DNA from: Erysipelotrichaceae bacterium
GTDB lineage: Bacteria; Bacillota_I; Bacilli_A; Erysipelotrichales; Erysipelotrichaceae
Direction of reading: 5' to 3'
DNA length: 64,000 bases
Assembly (NCBI GenBank): GCA_013334325.1
Contig: JAAXXT010000006.1
Location: forward strand, 1 to 64,000
The notes under the pieces were generated by a model. The model made no database searches and had not been told where the DNA came from. It saw nothing but the letters and a program-made list of their open reading frames with translations. Made by a program: the position numbers and the translations under genes. Below are positions 42,925 to 51,892 of the stretch, piece after piece; within the stretch, counting starts at the first letter, position 1; each line of letters starts with the position of its first letter.

Positions 42925-42943
42925 CAAAAACCGCCTAAGCGGT
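42925..42943 (-). terminator. terminator of the tRNA cluster
   Basis: Minus-strand ACCGC and GCGGT with loop TTAG and TTTTTG, 13 bases after tRNA-Ala. Confidence 0.85.
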
Positions 42944-42955
42944 CAAGTTCTTGAT

Positions 42956-43030
42956 TGGTGGAGGTTATGGGACTCGAACCCACGACCCCAACGCTGCCAG
43001 CGTTGTGCTCTTCCTCTGAGCTAAACCCCC
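42956..43030 (-). tRNA. tRNA-Ala (GGC)
   Basis: A 75-nt cloverleaf with CCA. Anticodon loop CTGGCAG gives GGC. The G3-U70 pair, the alanine identity element, is present. Last of four tRNAs on the minus strand. Confidence 0.95.
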
Positions 43031-43037
43031 GGTAGAA

Positions 43038-43114
43038 TGGTCGGGACGACGCGATTTGAACGCGCGACCCCTTGCTCCCGAAGCAAGTGCACTACCAAGC
43101 TGTGCTACGTCCCG
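43038..43114 (-). tRNA. tRNA-Pro (CGG)
   Basis: A 77-nt cloverleaf with CCA. Acceptor CGGGACG/CGTCCCG, anticodon loop TTCGGGA gives CGG. Confidence 0.95.
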
Positions 43115-43121
43115 AAATCGA

Positions 43122-43197
43122 TGGCGCGCCCGACAGGACTCGAACCTGCAACCTTTTGAATCGGAATCAAATACGCTATCCATTGCGCCACGGGCGC
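43122..43197 (-). tRNA. tRNA-Arg (CCG)
   Basis: A 76-nt cloverleaf with CCA. Acceptor GCGCCCG/CGGGCGC, anticodon loop TTCCGAT gives CCG. Confidence 0.95.
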
Positions 43198-43209
43198 GTG
43201 TAAACAAAA

Positions 43210-43286
43210 TGGTGGACGCTGAGGGGCTCGAACCCCCGACCCCTTGCACGTCAAGCAAGTGCTCTCCCAGCTGAGCTAAGCGTCCA
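43210..43286 (-). tRNA. tRNA-Val (GAC)
   Basis: A 77-nt cloverleaf with CCA. Acceptor TGGACGC/GCGTCCA, anticodon loop TTGACGT gives GAC. First tRNA of the cluster. Confidence 0.95.
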
Positions 43287-43340
43287 CATCACGCATAAAT
43301 GAGGCGTGCGTTATCAGTTTATCACGAGTAGGAGTAGATT

Positions 43341-44249
43341 TCAAGAAGTAAACGACTGAAAAAATGAGACCATTTCATCCATGACTTCAATACTTTCTGG
43401 ATAGATGAGTTTTATGTTGAAGACATGATATCGTTTTAGTTTTTTAGGTAAAATGCGTGCCTTATAGGTAAGCTTTAAAGCTTTGAGTTCTTGAATAAAA
43501 GCTTGGGTCTCCAAAATCAAAGGAATGTCGCTTTTAGAGCTTAAGACATAGGCAGGAGGAAAATGAGGATCCAGTAAGGTCGATACAGAACTGAGCTTAT
43601 ACAAAGGATGTCTTCTAAAGTCATTTCGATGAAAGACCGTCTTGACCATACTTAAGGTCATAGGATCTTTATCATCTTTAAGATGTCTTTCTATGTCGTA
43701 AAGACCACAGCTTAGACCTAAAGCACGGATGATGATCGATGAGGCTTTGACCTCATAACGTTTTTGAAGATCACTGTTTAAATGGATCTCAGCGCAAAGG
43801 GCTGCGAGATGAGCTCCTGCGGAATCTCCTACGAGATAGACATTGGAGGTATCTAGTTTTTCTGCTTTGGCGTTTAAACTCATCCATTCAAAGACTTTAA
43901 AAATGTCTTGGACACAAGCAGGATAAGGATGATCAAAAGCCAAACGATAGTTGATGTTTAAGACCGCATAACCTCGTTTAGAAAGCTCCATACAGTAATA
44001 CTTATAATATGAGTCCTTATGTCCATAGATCCAACCACCCCCATGGATATGAACGATGACAGGCAAGATCTTTTTTGATCCACTTGGACGAATGATCTCT
44101 AGTGCTTGCATCTTATCTATAGATTGTGCGTAATAGATGTCTTTACTGATACTGGCGCCTTTTGGTTTTATGGCACTCTCATAATAGTCTTGATCGCCTT
44201 TGGCGATCTGGATCCACAATTCTTTTAGGGCTTCATTTTTTAGGCTCAT
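43341..44249 (-). CDS. alpha/beta hydrolase, HSL-type esterase
   Basis: A 302-residue esterase of the hormone-sensitive lipase group: oxyanion motif HIHGGGW (about 68-74), nucleophile GDSAGAHLA (about 142-150), and a C-terminal acid/histidine region with YHVF near 275. No signal peptide. Its start overlaps the end of the GGDEF gene by 17 bases. Hydrolysis of short acyl esters is expected. Confidence 0.85.
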   Translation of the reverse strand: MSLKNEALKELWIQIAKGDQDYYESAIKPKGASISKDIYYAQSIDKMQALEIIRPSGSKKILPVIVHIHGGGWIYGHKDSYYKYYCMELSKRGYAVLNINYRLAFDHPYPACVQDIFKVFEWMSLNAKAEKLDTSNVYLVGDSAGAHLAALCAEIHLNSDLQKRYEVKASSIIIRALGLSCGLYDIERHLKDDKDPMTLSMVKTVFHRNDFRRHPLYKLSSVSTLLDPHFPPAYVLSSKSDIPLILETQAFIQELKALKLTYKARILPKKLKRYHVFNIKLIYPESIEVMDEMVSFFQSFTS

Positions 44250-45789
44250 CTGTTTTCTCCAAATCGCTATAGAATTTATAATCGTTTCGATGATTTGACT
44301 TCACATGATACATGGCTTTATCTGCCTTCTTGATCAATTCATTGATGGTTAAACCATCTTGAGGATACAGACTGATACCCATACTTACAGTCACTGGAAT
44401 ACTGATCTCATCGATGATCATCGGTTGAAGAAGCACTTCTTGGATACGTTTGATCACAAATAAGGTTCCTTCTAGATTGGTCATCTCATTGAGGATGATG
44501 CAGAATTCATCTCCTCCAAAACGAGCGAAAGTATCCATCTTACGTAAGACACTGTTGATTTGATTGGAGAGATGAACCAAAGCCTTATCACCGATGATGT
44601 GTCCATAAAGATCATTGATGTCTTTCAGTTTATCCATATCCATTAAAATGATAGACAATTGATAATCACGTCTAGAAGCCATCGCTTTAGCTTGCTCAAA
44701 TCGATCATAAAACAAGGAACGATTGGCTAAACCTGTTAAATGATCATGGGTCGCTAAATGCTTAAGGTCTTCTCTTAAATTGACACTGTCTGTCACATCA
44801 TGGATATCGCTTATGATGAGGTCTTCATTTTGCATATTGATGAAACTACTAGAAATCAAACAAATCAATTTACGATGATCTTTCGTCCTAAAGACCACTT
44901 CTGTATCTTTTAAAGTCGAATCTCGTCTTAGATCATTAATCAACTTTTGTCGTATATCTGGATCATCCCACATATTCAACTCTGTGGTTGTTTTTCCGAT
45001 CAATTCTTTATTTGTATACCCAACAAGTCGTTCGAAACTCGCGTTGGTCGTATGGATCACTCCATATGGAAGTTTCGTGATCAGGATAGGCAACTGTGAA
45101 TTCTCAAAAACAAGAGAGAACTTTCTTTCAGAAACCAAAACATTATCGAGTAGACGAGCACTTACCAACATGATCTGTGAGTACGTCAATAGAATGATGA
45201 TCATAATGAAGCTCACTAAGGTCACGATATCTTTAGGATGATTGTCTAGATAAGAATTACTTGAGGGACTGACTATAAGCAAACCTAAGCCTATAGCCGA
45301 TATGGTCGCCGACAGAAAAAGCACCAATGATGTAAAACCAATGGTCTTGCCCATTACTTTTGTACTATTTTTTATTAGGAAATAAGCTATGGTTAAGTTG
45401 ATGTATAAGCCATATATAAATAAGAAAACTTGGCGTCCTGCTAAATCATCGTTGAATAAAGTAAAGTAAATCAGTCCCAACATATAGATCCCAAAGACAA
45501 ATAAGGGAACTTTTAATTTGACTGGTTTCTCTAGAAACTTCCCAAAGCTTATATATAAAACAAGAAAAGAAACACATTGAAGTGGATTAGACATTAGGAT
45601 GGCGATCCATTCATAGATGACGACTCTAGATATGTCAAATAGAAAACCAAGTAGAAAGAGGAAATGAGAAAGGATCCATAAACTTAAGCCATGGACACGA
45701 TTCTTGTTTTCGAAATAGAGAAAACCTAAAACCACAATACTGATGATCGATATTATGATATTCGCAATACTTAGATAAATGATCGTCAT
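44233..45789 (-). CDS. membrane diguanylate cyclase with PAS domain
   Basis: A 518-residue protein: seven or eight membrane helices (1-220), a PAS domain (about 225-335, SFERLVGYTNKELIG) and a GGDEF domain with an intact FGGDEF active site (424-429). The inhibitory RxxD site is present as RKMD before it. It makes cyclic di-GMP at the membrane. GGAGG lies before the ATG. It follows the feo genes with a 24-base gap. Confidence 0.9.
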   Translation of the reverse strand: MTIIYLSIANIIISIISIVVLGFLYFENKNRVHGLSLWILSHFLFLLGFLFDISRVVIYEWIAILMSNPLQCVSFLVLYISFGKFLEKPVKLKVPLFVFGIYMLGLIYFTLFNDDLAGRQVFLFIYGLYINLTIAYFLIKNSTKVMGKTIGFTSLVLFLSATISAIGLGLLIVSPSSNSYLDNHPKDIVTLVSFIMIIILLTYSQIMLVSARLLDNVLVSERKFSLVFENSQLPILITKLPYGVIHTTNASFERLVGYTNKELIGKTTTELNMWDDPDIRQKLINDLRRDSTLKDTEVVFRTKDHRKLICLISSSFINMQNEDLIISDIHDVTDSVNLREDLKHLATHDHLTGLANRSLFYDRFEQAKAMASRRDYQLSIILMDMDKLKDINDLYGHIIGDKALVHLSNQINSVLRKMDTFARFGGDEFCIILNEMTNLEGTLFVIKRIQEVLLQPMIIDEISIPVTVSMGISLYPQDGLTINELIKKADKAMYHVKSNHRNDYKFYSDLEKTDEPKK

Positions 45790-45813
45790 AGGGCTTCCTC
45801 CATTAAAGGATGC

Positions 45814-45999
45814 TTATTTATGAACCTGAGCTTTGAGCTCTTTTTTAAGTGTCTCTAGATCACATTTACTACAACTATTTTTGTTTTCTGCACATCCTGC
45901 ACAGGTATCACCAGAATGATTTTGTCTCTGCTTAATTAAATAATACACTATAAATCCTATGAGTGCACCTATCAAAATTAAGATGATGATATCAGCCAT
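45814..45999 (-). CDS. FeoB-associated Cys-rich membrane protein
   Basis: A 61-residue protein with one helix (3-23) and a short tail with CAGCAENKNSCSKC cysteines. This is the usual small partner encoded after feoB in Firmicutes. It abuts the feoB stop codon. Confidence 0.9.
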   Translation of the reverse strand: MADIIILILIGALIGFIVYYLIKQRQNHSGDTCAGCAENKNSCSKCDLETLKKELKAQVHK

Positions 46000-48009
46000 T
46001 TAGAAGCCCATCAACTTTCCACCTTGATAAATGATCAAGGCCAAGACATAAGCGATGCCTGTTTGATAGCCTACTGCGATAAAGGTCCATTTCCATGAAT
46101 TCATTTCTCGTTTAAGGGTCGCAAAGGCCGCTATACAAGGTAAATACAATAAGGTAAAGGTCATAAACGCAAAGCCTGATAAAGGCGTATAGGCCGCTCG
46201 TATAGGTTCTATCAAGGCAGCTGTATTGTTTACTGCATTGCCTCCTACCCCATATAAGACACCTAAGGTTGATACGACAGCTTCTTTCGCCGCAAAGCCT
46301 ACCAAAAGCGCAATTGAAGATCTCCAATCTCCAAAACCTAAAGGAGCAAAGATCGGTGCGATGAAGCTTCCAATCGAACCTATCATCGAATCTATCTGAT
46401 TGGTGGTCGATTGTAGGGTAAAGGTCGTCGTGCTCATCAAATAGATCACGATGGAGGCAAGAAGTAAGACAGTGCCTGCTTTAATGATGAAGCCTCTTAT
46501 CTTATCCCAAGTATGAAGAAAAAGATTACGTAAGGTAGGTCTATGATACTCAGGGAGTTCCATGATGAAACTACTGACGCTTCCTTGGGTTACGAATCGT
46601 TTTAATATGATCCCTGAAACAACAGCGACAAGTATCCCAATGATATACATCGAATAGACCGCTAAAGCTTGTTGCGAACTAAACAAAGCAGCCGCAAAGA
46701 CCGCATAGATAGGAAAACGTGCACTACAAGACATAAACGGAATGATCATCATCGTTAAACGACGATCCTTTTCATTCTCTAAAGTGCGAGTCGCCATAAG
46801 CGCAGGTACGGTACATCCAAAGCCTATGATCATAGGGATAAACGACTTCCCTGATAAACCAAATCTTCTTAAGATACGATCCATAATAAAAGCCGCTCTG
46901 GCCATATAACCTGTATCTTCTAAGATCGATAAGACAATAAACAAGATGGATATCTCAGGTAAGAAACCTAAGACAGATCCTACACCTCCTAGTATCCCAT
47001 CCACCACAAGCCCATAGACCCAAGGTGAAACCCCGATAAAGGTCAATAGGTTAGCGAAATTCTGAATGACGATCACATGGATAAAGTATTCAAAATAGAG
47101 CTTAAGGAATGCCCCAAAAGGTCCAAACGCCAACATAAACACGATCCACATAACCCCTAAGAAAATAGGAAAAGCCAAGATCCTATGGGTCACCAAGGCA
47201 TCGATACGATGGGTCAAAGTCTTTTGATCGCTTTCATTTCGTTTTAAGACATGACTGGATAGTTCGGTGATGAAACGATACTTCTCATCGGAGATGATCA
47301 TATCTCGATCTAGAGTCTCATCTTTTAACGCATTCTCTACTTCTAGATTCAAAGCACTCAGTTCTAATGGGCTCATCTGATGACCTAGTGTCGCACTTGG
47401 ACCTTCTTCGATAAAACGAAGGGCGTGTAAGGTAGGACTGACATCGAGCTTTAAAGATGCCTTTACTTTTTGAAGAAGTTTTTGTATCTTAGGTCGATAA
47501 AACGACAATTGTTTGATCGGCTCATGATTTGCTTGTATAGCTAGGATCAAGGTGTCTATGCCTTGTTCTTTCGCCGCTACGATCTCGATCATTTCTAAAC
47601 CTAAATGTTCACTTAAATGATCGATATCGAGCTCATCTTTATGAGCTCTTAAGACATCCATCATATTCAACGCAACGATCATCGGTTTTCCGATCTCCAT
47701 GAGTTGTAAAGTCAAAAAGAGGTTGCGTTCTAAATTGGACGCATCCACGATATTGACGATGAGATCTACCTCATCGCTTTCAATGTATTCTCGCGTAATG
47801 ACTTCTTCTAAAGTCGACGTCGATAAAGAATAGATCCCTGGAAGATCGACGATGGTAAACTCTTGTTTATTCTTTTTTAGATAACCTAATTTTTTCTCTA
47901 CCGTAACTCCTGGCCAATTCCCCACATATTGATTGGAGCCTGTCAAAATATTAAATAGAGTAGACTTCCCACAATTAGGATTGCCTACTAAAGCAATGGT
48001 CTTACTCAT
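46000..48009 (-). CDS. feoB: ferrous iron transport protein B
   Basis: A 669-residue membrane GTPase. G1 is GNPNCGKST (8-16), G3 DLPG near 55 and G4 NMMD. Gate motifs and about eight helices lie in the C-terminal half (GFGCTVPALMATR, FMSCSARFPIY). It imports Fe2+ across the membrane. Its start overlaps the feoA stop by four bases. Confidence 0.97.
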   Translation of the reverse strand: MSKTIALVGNPNCGKSTLFNILTGSNQYVGNWPGVTVEKKLGYLKKNKQEFTIVDLPGIYSLSTSTLEEVITREYIESDEVDLIVNIVDASNLERNLFLTLQLMEIGKPMIVALNMMDVLRAHKDELDIDHLSEHLGLEMIEIVAAKEQGIDTLILAIQANHEPIKQLSFYRPKIQKLLQKVKASLKLDVSPTLHALRFIEEGPSATLGHQMSPLELSALNLEVENALKDETLDRDMIISDEKYRFITELSSHVLKRNESDQKTLTHRIDALVTHRILAFPIFLGVMWIVFMLAFGPFGAFLKLYFEYFIHVIVIQNFANLLTFIGVSPWVYGLVVDGILGGVGSVLGFLPEISILFIVLSILEDTGYMARAAFIMDRILRRFGLSGKSFIPMIIGFGCTVPALMATRTLENEKDRRLTMMIIPFMSCSARFPIYAVFAAALFSSQQALAVYSMYIIGILVAVVSGIILKRFVTQGSVSSFIMELPEYHRPTLRNLFLHTWDKIRGFIIKAGTVLLLASIVIYLMSTTTFTLQSTTNQIDSMIGSIGSFIAPIFAPLGFGDWRSSIALLVGFAAKEAVVSTLGVLYGVGGNAVNNTAALIEPIRAAYTPLSGFAFMTFTLLYLPCIAAFATLKREMNSWKWTFIAVGYQTGIAYVLALIIYQGGKLMGF

Positions 48010-48233
48010 GGGATCACCCTCACGTAGATCTCAGAAGCTTCGTTTAAACGAAGGCTTAATTGATAGCCTCTTACTTTGATCTCTACAGGATCTCCTAAAG
48101 GAGCCAACTTGATGACTTTTACTTCAGTTCCTATGGTTAGACCCATATCGATGATTCTTTTTCTTAAAGTGCTTTGTTTACCTAATGCTTCTATAATGCC
48201 TTTTTGTCCTGGTCTCAAATCTTTTAAGGTCAT
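48006..48233 (-). CDS. feoA: ferrous iron transport protein A
   Basis: A 75-residue SH3-like protein (LRPGQKGIIEAL, RKRIIDMGLTIGTEV). The start at 48233 gives the normal FeoA length; longer in-frame starts lie inside the preceding terminator region. It assists FeoB. Confidence 0.92.
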   Translation of the reverse strand: MTLKDLRPGQKGIIEALGKQSTLRKRIIDMGLTIGTEVKVIKLAPLGDPVEIKVRGYQLSLRLNEASEIYVRVIP

Positions 48234-48275
48234 GACAACCTGCTCTCTAAGCACACTGTGCATCCTTAGTATATA

Positions 48276-48305
48276 AAAAATCCCGTCTAAGTTCAAACGG
48301 GATTA
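48276..48305 (-). terminator. terminator between the paralogue pair and feoA
   Basis: Minus-strand AATCCCGTTT and AGACGGGATT with TTTTTA. It separates the feo operon from the upstream membrane genes. Confidence 0.85.
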
Positions 48306-48317
48306 TCATAAGAGTTT

Positions 48318-48620
48318 TTAAGCTTTGCTTTTTTTATCAAGTACTAAGAAGATTCCAAAGAGTAAAAAGAAGACTAGGACAGGGAAGTTGAGTTCGATCA
48401 TCACCCCAACGATAGAGCTGAAGGTTCGGTTATTCCCAAACCAAGGGGTAGATAAAAGACTCAATCCAAAACCGGTAAAACCTAACGCATACACAAGAGG
48501 CAACCAGATCGAATGAATCATCTTCCATTTAAGGATCTTAAACGCGATCAAACGATATAGGGCAAAGTATACGATACCAGCCAAAGCCATACTTCCATAA
48601 ACAATTAAATTTGAATCCAT
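48318..48620 (-). CDS. unknown three-helix membrane protein (paralogue 2)
   Basis: A 100-residue protein with three helices. It is alignable over its length with the next upstream gene: YRLIAFKILKWKMIHSIW against YRLVFFKKLKWKMLHSIW. The two form a tandem duplication. Function unknown. Confidence 0.65.
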   Translation of the reverse strand: MDSNLIVYGSMALAGIVYFALYRLIAFKILKWKMIHSIWLPLVYALGFTGFGLSLLSTPWFGNNRTFSSIVGVMIELNFPVLVFFLLFGIFLVLDKKSKA

Positions 48621-48665
48621 TAGAGTTCCTTTCTAAGTCTCTAGACTTAGTGTTATTCAATGAAT

Positions 48666-48974
48666 TTAGATTTTTTTCAATGCTTTTTTATCAATGAAGT
48701 GATAGATAATAAACAACAATAAGTAGACTGCACTTGGGATATTGAAATAGATCAAGACGATGATGCCAGCCAAGTCATTAAATGAACCGCCGACGGATGG
48801 GGAATTCAATAGGATGATTCCAAATACGGTAAAGAACAGAGATACCGCCAAAGGGATCCAAATCGAATGCAACATCTTCCATTTCAATTTCTTAAAGAAA
48901 ACCAAACGATACAAGAAAAAGTAGGCTACCCCGCTTAACACGAATAATAAGTTTACTTGAGTGATATAATCCAT
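48666..48974 (-). CDS. unknown three-helix membrane protein (paralogue 1)
   Basis: A 102-residue protein with three helices and a conserved basic loop KKLKWKMLHSIW. First gene of a two-gene unit driven by the palindrome-controlled promoter at 49034-49062. The leader contains a GTGTC/GACAC hairpin (48987-49000). Confidence 0.65.
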   Translation of the reverse strand: MDYITQVNLLFVLSGVAYFFLYRLVFFKKLKWKMLHSIWIPLAVSLFFTVFGIILLNSPSVGGSFNDLAGIIVLIYFNIPSAVYLLLFIIYHFIDKKALKKI

Positions 48975-49021
48975 AAAGCTCCTTGGTGTCTAATGACACG
49001 GAATTTAAGTCAGCGCGAACT

Positions 49022-49062
49022 AACTGTATCATTAGTGTAATACAGTTAACCAGAACTGTCAA
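49022..49062 (-). promoter_or_regulatory. promoter with palindromic operator
   Basis: Minus-strand TTGACA (49057-49062), 17 bases, TACACT (49034-49039). A perfect dyad AACTGTAT and ATACAGTT (49022-49029 and 49040-49047) surrounds the -10, as expected for a dimeric repressor site. Confidence 0.75.
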
Positions 49063-49198
49063 TTAAAACGATTAGATGATTGTTAGAGAACGATGTTTTC
49101 TATCAAGATCTCAGATTGATCCCTAAATTAAACATCGCGTTTTGGTTTACATTTGTCTGCTTTTAAAGTAAAGTAATCACAGTAAAAGAGGAACCTTT

Positions 49199-50230
49199 AT
49201 GAAATCTTTCTTGAAGAAAAAGAACATTATTATTTCCTTGCAAAGATACGGTATAGATGCCATGAGTGCCATGGCTTTTGGTCTTATGGCTTCTTTGGTC
49301 GTAGGACTCATTATAAAAACCTGGGGTCAACAATCCATCGTCTTATGGGGTGAAAATGCCATCTCAGCTCAGCTTATCGTTATTGGGACTGCTTCTATGG
49401 GCCTTACAGGCGCAGCCATAGGGGTTGCGATCGCTTCTCGATTAGGTGCTCCTAATTTAGTTCTGTTCTCATCTGTTGTCGCTGGGGTCTTAGGATATAC
49501 TTCAGGTGGTCCTGCTGGTGCTTACGTAGCGGCTTTGATCGCTGTAGAAGCAGGTAAATTTGTCTCTAAAGAAACCCCTTTGGATATCTTGGTTACGCCT
49601 TTGATCGTGATCTTGGTTGGGGCCTTGATTTCTTTGACAGTTTCTCCGTTGATCGCCAACGTGATGACCTTCTTAGGATCCATCATTGTTACCGCAACGA
49701 CTTATCAACCTTTATTGATGGGAGCCATTATCGCTGTCGTCATGAGCTTTGTCTTGGTTTCACCTTTGACTTCTGCCGGTCTAGCGATCATGCTGAATCT
49801 TACCGGTCTAGCTGCAGGTGCTGCTACTGTAGGTTGCGCATGTGCGATGATGGGCTTTGCTGCCATCGGTTATAAAGACAATAAGATCTCTAGTTTTGTA
49901 GGGGTTGGTTTAGGAACAGCCAAGCTTCAATTGGCCAATACAATCAAAAATGGATGGATACTTCTTCCTCCTACGATCGCAGCCTTGATCATTGGTCCTC
50001 TCTCAACGACCATCTTCAAAATGTCTAATATTGCGGTAGGAGCTGGAATGGGAACATCTGGTCTAGTGGGTCAAATCACCACGCTTAATGAGATGGGCTT
50101 TACCACCTCTACACTGGTCTCGATCTTGATCCTACATTTCATCTTACCTGCAGTGATCAGTTATCTCGTTTATCTCTTCTTGTTTAAACAAGGCAAGATA
50201 AAAGATGGTGACCTTAAACTCGATAACTAA
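49199..50230 (+). CDS. PTS_EIIC_2-type membrane transporter
   Basis: A 343-residue membrane protein with about nine helices, rich in glycine and alanine (GMGTSGLVGQI, GGPAGAYVAAL). It corresponds to the PTS_EIIC-like family that lacks a IIB part. AGAGGAACC lies before the ATG. Divergent from the paralogue pair. The substrate is unknown, and phosphotransfer dependence is not certain. Confidence 0.75.
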   Translation: MKSFLKKKNIIISLQRYGIDAMSAMAFGLMASLVVGLIIKTWGQQSIVLWGENAISAQLIVIGTASMGLTGAAIGVAIASRLGAPNLVLFSSVVAGVLGYTSGGPAGAYVAALIAVEAGKFVSKETPLDILVTPLIVILVGALISLTVSPLIANVMTFLGSIIVTATTYQPLLMGAIIAVVMSFVLVSPLTSAGLAIMLNLTGLAAGAATVGCACAMMGFAAIGYKDNKISSFVGVGLGTAKLQLANTIKNGWILLPPTIAALIIGPLSTTIFKMSNIAVGAGMGTSGLVGQITTLNEMGFTTSTLVSILILHFILPAVISYLVYLFLFKQGKIKDGDLKLDN

Positions 50231-50237
50231 ACACATA

Positions 50238-50264
50238 AAAACGCCTCACGGCGTTTTTAATTTA
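50238..50264. terminator. bidirectional terminator
   Basis: AAAAACGCC and GGCGTTTTT with loop TCAC, between converging genes. Confidence 0.9.
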
Positions 50265-50657
50265 ATAGGCTGCACATTCGATCTTTAATCGATCTGGATC
50301 TTCAAAGAATAAGGCAGGTGCTTCTACACCATTGGCGTAAGGATGACGATCAAGATATAAGATGGGCCACGCTTTCTCTTGAAGTTGTTTCGTCAATCTT
50401 TCGATCAGTTCTTTATCGCAATGAAAGGCCAAATGATTGAGCCCTGTCGCACTTCGATGATAGGTCTTATCTAGATACTTTTCTTCTGTTTGGACAAACA
50501 CAAGATAGGTCTCCTCTTTCTTATACGAGAAACCTTTATCCCAGCTTTGATAGAGTTGATACCCTAGTTCAACTAAGAACCATGAGTAAAATGCTTTTGA
50601 TTTATCTAAATCAGAGACATTGATCTCAACGTGATGTAAGGTCCCGTTTAAACTCAT
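50262..50657 (-). CDS. VOC (glyoxalase/dioxygenase) family protein
   Basis: A 131-residue single VOC fold: HHVEINVSDLDKSKAFYSWFL at the start, LNHLAFHCD in the middle and FFEDPDRLKIEC at the end, with metal ligands H8, H75 and E126 in the expected order. The reaction is unknown. It starts one base after the rhodanese gene ends. Confidence 0.85.
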   Translation of the reverse strand: MSLNGTLHHVEINVSDLDKSKAFYSWFLVELGYQLYQSWDKGFSYKKEETYLVFVQTEEKYLDKTYHRSATGLNHLAFHCDKELIERLTKQLQEKAWPILYLDRHPYANGVEAPALFFEDPDRLKIECAAY

Positions 50658-51023
50658 TTATTGGGTTACCCCATAAGGCCAATCGATGATGCCTCCAAAG
50701 TCATAGACCTTGGTATAGCCCATCTTAACCAATTTATCTGAAGCTTGTTTAGAACGATTTCCACTACGACAATACACTAAGATGACCGCATCTTTATCAG
50801 GTAATAATGAAGGTTGAGTTGATCCTATGCTTTCATTAGGAAGAAGAAGTGCTCCTAAGATATGGCCTTCATTGTATTCTTCTAGTGTTCTTACGTCCAG
50901 GATGATCACAGATCCTTCATCCATCATCGATTTGGCTTTTTCAGCACTGATCTTATGATAGCCTGATGCACTACACGATGCCAATCCTAAAGTAAGTAGA
51001 ACCATTAAACCAAATTTTCTCAT
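50658..51023 (-). CDS. rhodanese-domain lipoprotein
   Basis: A 121-residue protein with lipobox LASC (Cys about 17) and a single rhodanese domain (LDVRTLEEYNEGHI, active-site loop VYCRSGNRSKQ). Extracellular sulfur transfer or thiol chemistry is expected. Confidence 0.88.
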   Translation of the reverse strand: MRKFGLMVLLTLGLASCSASGYHKISAEKAKSMMDEGSVIILDVRTLEEYNEGHILGALLLPNESIGSTQPSLLPDKDAVILVYCRSGNRSKQASDKLVKMGYTKVYDFGGIIDWPYGVTQ

Positions 51024-51124
51024 AATATCCTCGTTTAGACTTTTGTCTTTTTCTGTCTTATTGTATCAAAATTAGGCTTGTTTTTAAGTACTTTGACCAG
51101 TATTCTAAAGAAGGAGGAATCCTT

Positions 51125-51871
51125 ATGAACGATAGACTTCAAAATAGATTGAATGATTTAGGGAAATATTTATATTCCTTAGAAAGCAGTATTGCCTTAT
51201 TGGCTTTAGGATCTTGCGCAGAGACAAGTCGAATGGATGAGTATTCTGATCTAGATTTCTTTTTGATCGTAAAAGAAGGCACTAAGAAAGAGTTCTTGAT
51301 CGATCTAGATTGGTGTGAAGCAATAGCTCCTTTAGCGTACTCTTTTAGAAACACCATCGATGGATATAAGGTCATGTGGAAGGATGGGATCTATGCGGAA
51401 TTCGCTATCTTTGAGTGTGAGGAACTTCCTTCTATTGCCTATAGTCCAGGACGTTTCATCTTTAAGAAGAAAGGCTACGAGCTTTCTAATCAGCCTACAC
51501 GAAAGATCCAAGAATTACGTCAACAGGATCTATCATATGCGCTCAATGAGATCTTGACCAATCTCTATGTGGGTCTAGGAAGATATCGTCGAGGTGAAGT
51601 CTTATCTGCTCATCGCTTGATCTGTGTTCATGCGGTAGATCGTTATCTATCGATCTTACCTTTACTAGATGAACCTACGGATGCCTTGATCGATCCTTTC
51701 GCTTTAGATCGAAGAGTAGAATTTAGACATCCGTTGATGAAAGAAAAGTTAAGTACATTCGTTAAAGATTATGATCATGTCTTGGATGCCGCAAAGGCAA
51801 TGGTTGATGAACTTCAAAAGATCTCATCGATAAATGAGACCCTACTTCTAGAAATAAATAAACTCATATAA
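51125..51871 (+). CDS. nucleotidyltransferase-fold protein
   Basis: A 248-residue protein with a pol-beta-type nucleotidyltransferase core: ALGSCAETSRMDEYSDLDFFLIV holds the GS and D-x-D motif (about 27-44). A helical C-terminal half follows, as in aminoglycoside or lincosamide nucleotidyltransferases. The natural substrate is unknown, and resistance cannot be claimed. GGAGG lies before the ATG. Confidence 0.7.
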   Translation: MNDRLQNRLNDLGKYLYSLESSIALLALGSCAETSRMDEYSDLDFFLIVKEGTKKEFLIDLDWCEAIAPLAYSFRNTIDGYKVMWKDGIYAEFAIFECEELPSIAYSPGRFIFKKKGYELSNQPTRKIQELRQQDLSYALNEILTNLYVGLGRYRRGEVLSAHRLICVHAVDRYLSILPLLDEPTDALIDPFALDRRVEFRHPLMKEKLSTFVKDYDHVLDAAKAMVDELQKISSINETLLLEINKLI

Positions 51872-51892
51872 AAAGGTGCTTTGCACCTTTTA
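51868..51892. terminator. terminator
   Basis: AAAAGGTGC and GCACCTTTT with loop TTT, between converging genes. Confidence 0.85.

Noticed and set aside
42965-43274. Open reading frames on both strands across the tRNA cluster
   Set aside because: They run through four well-folded tRNA genes and have no ribosome site.
51125-51871. Antibiotic-resistance nucleotidyltransferase
   Set aside because: Only the general nucleotidyltransferase core is visible, so a resistance substrate cannot be supported.
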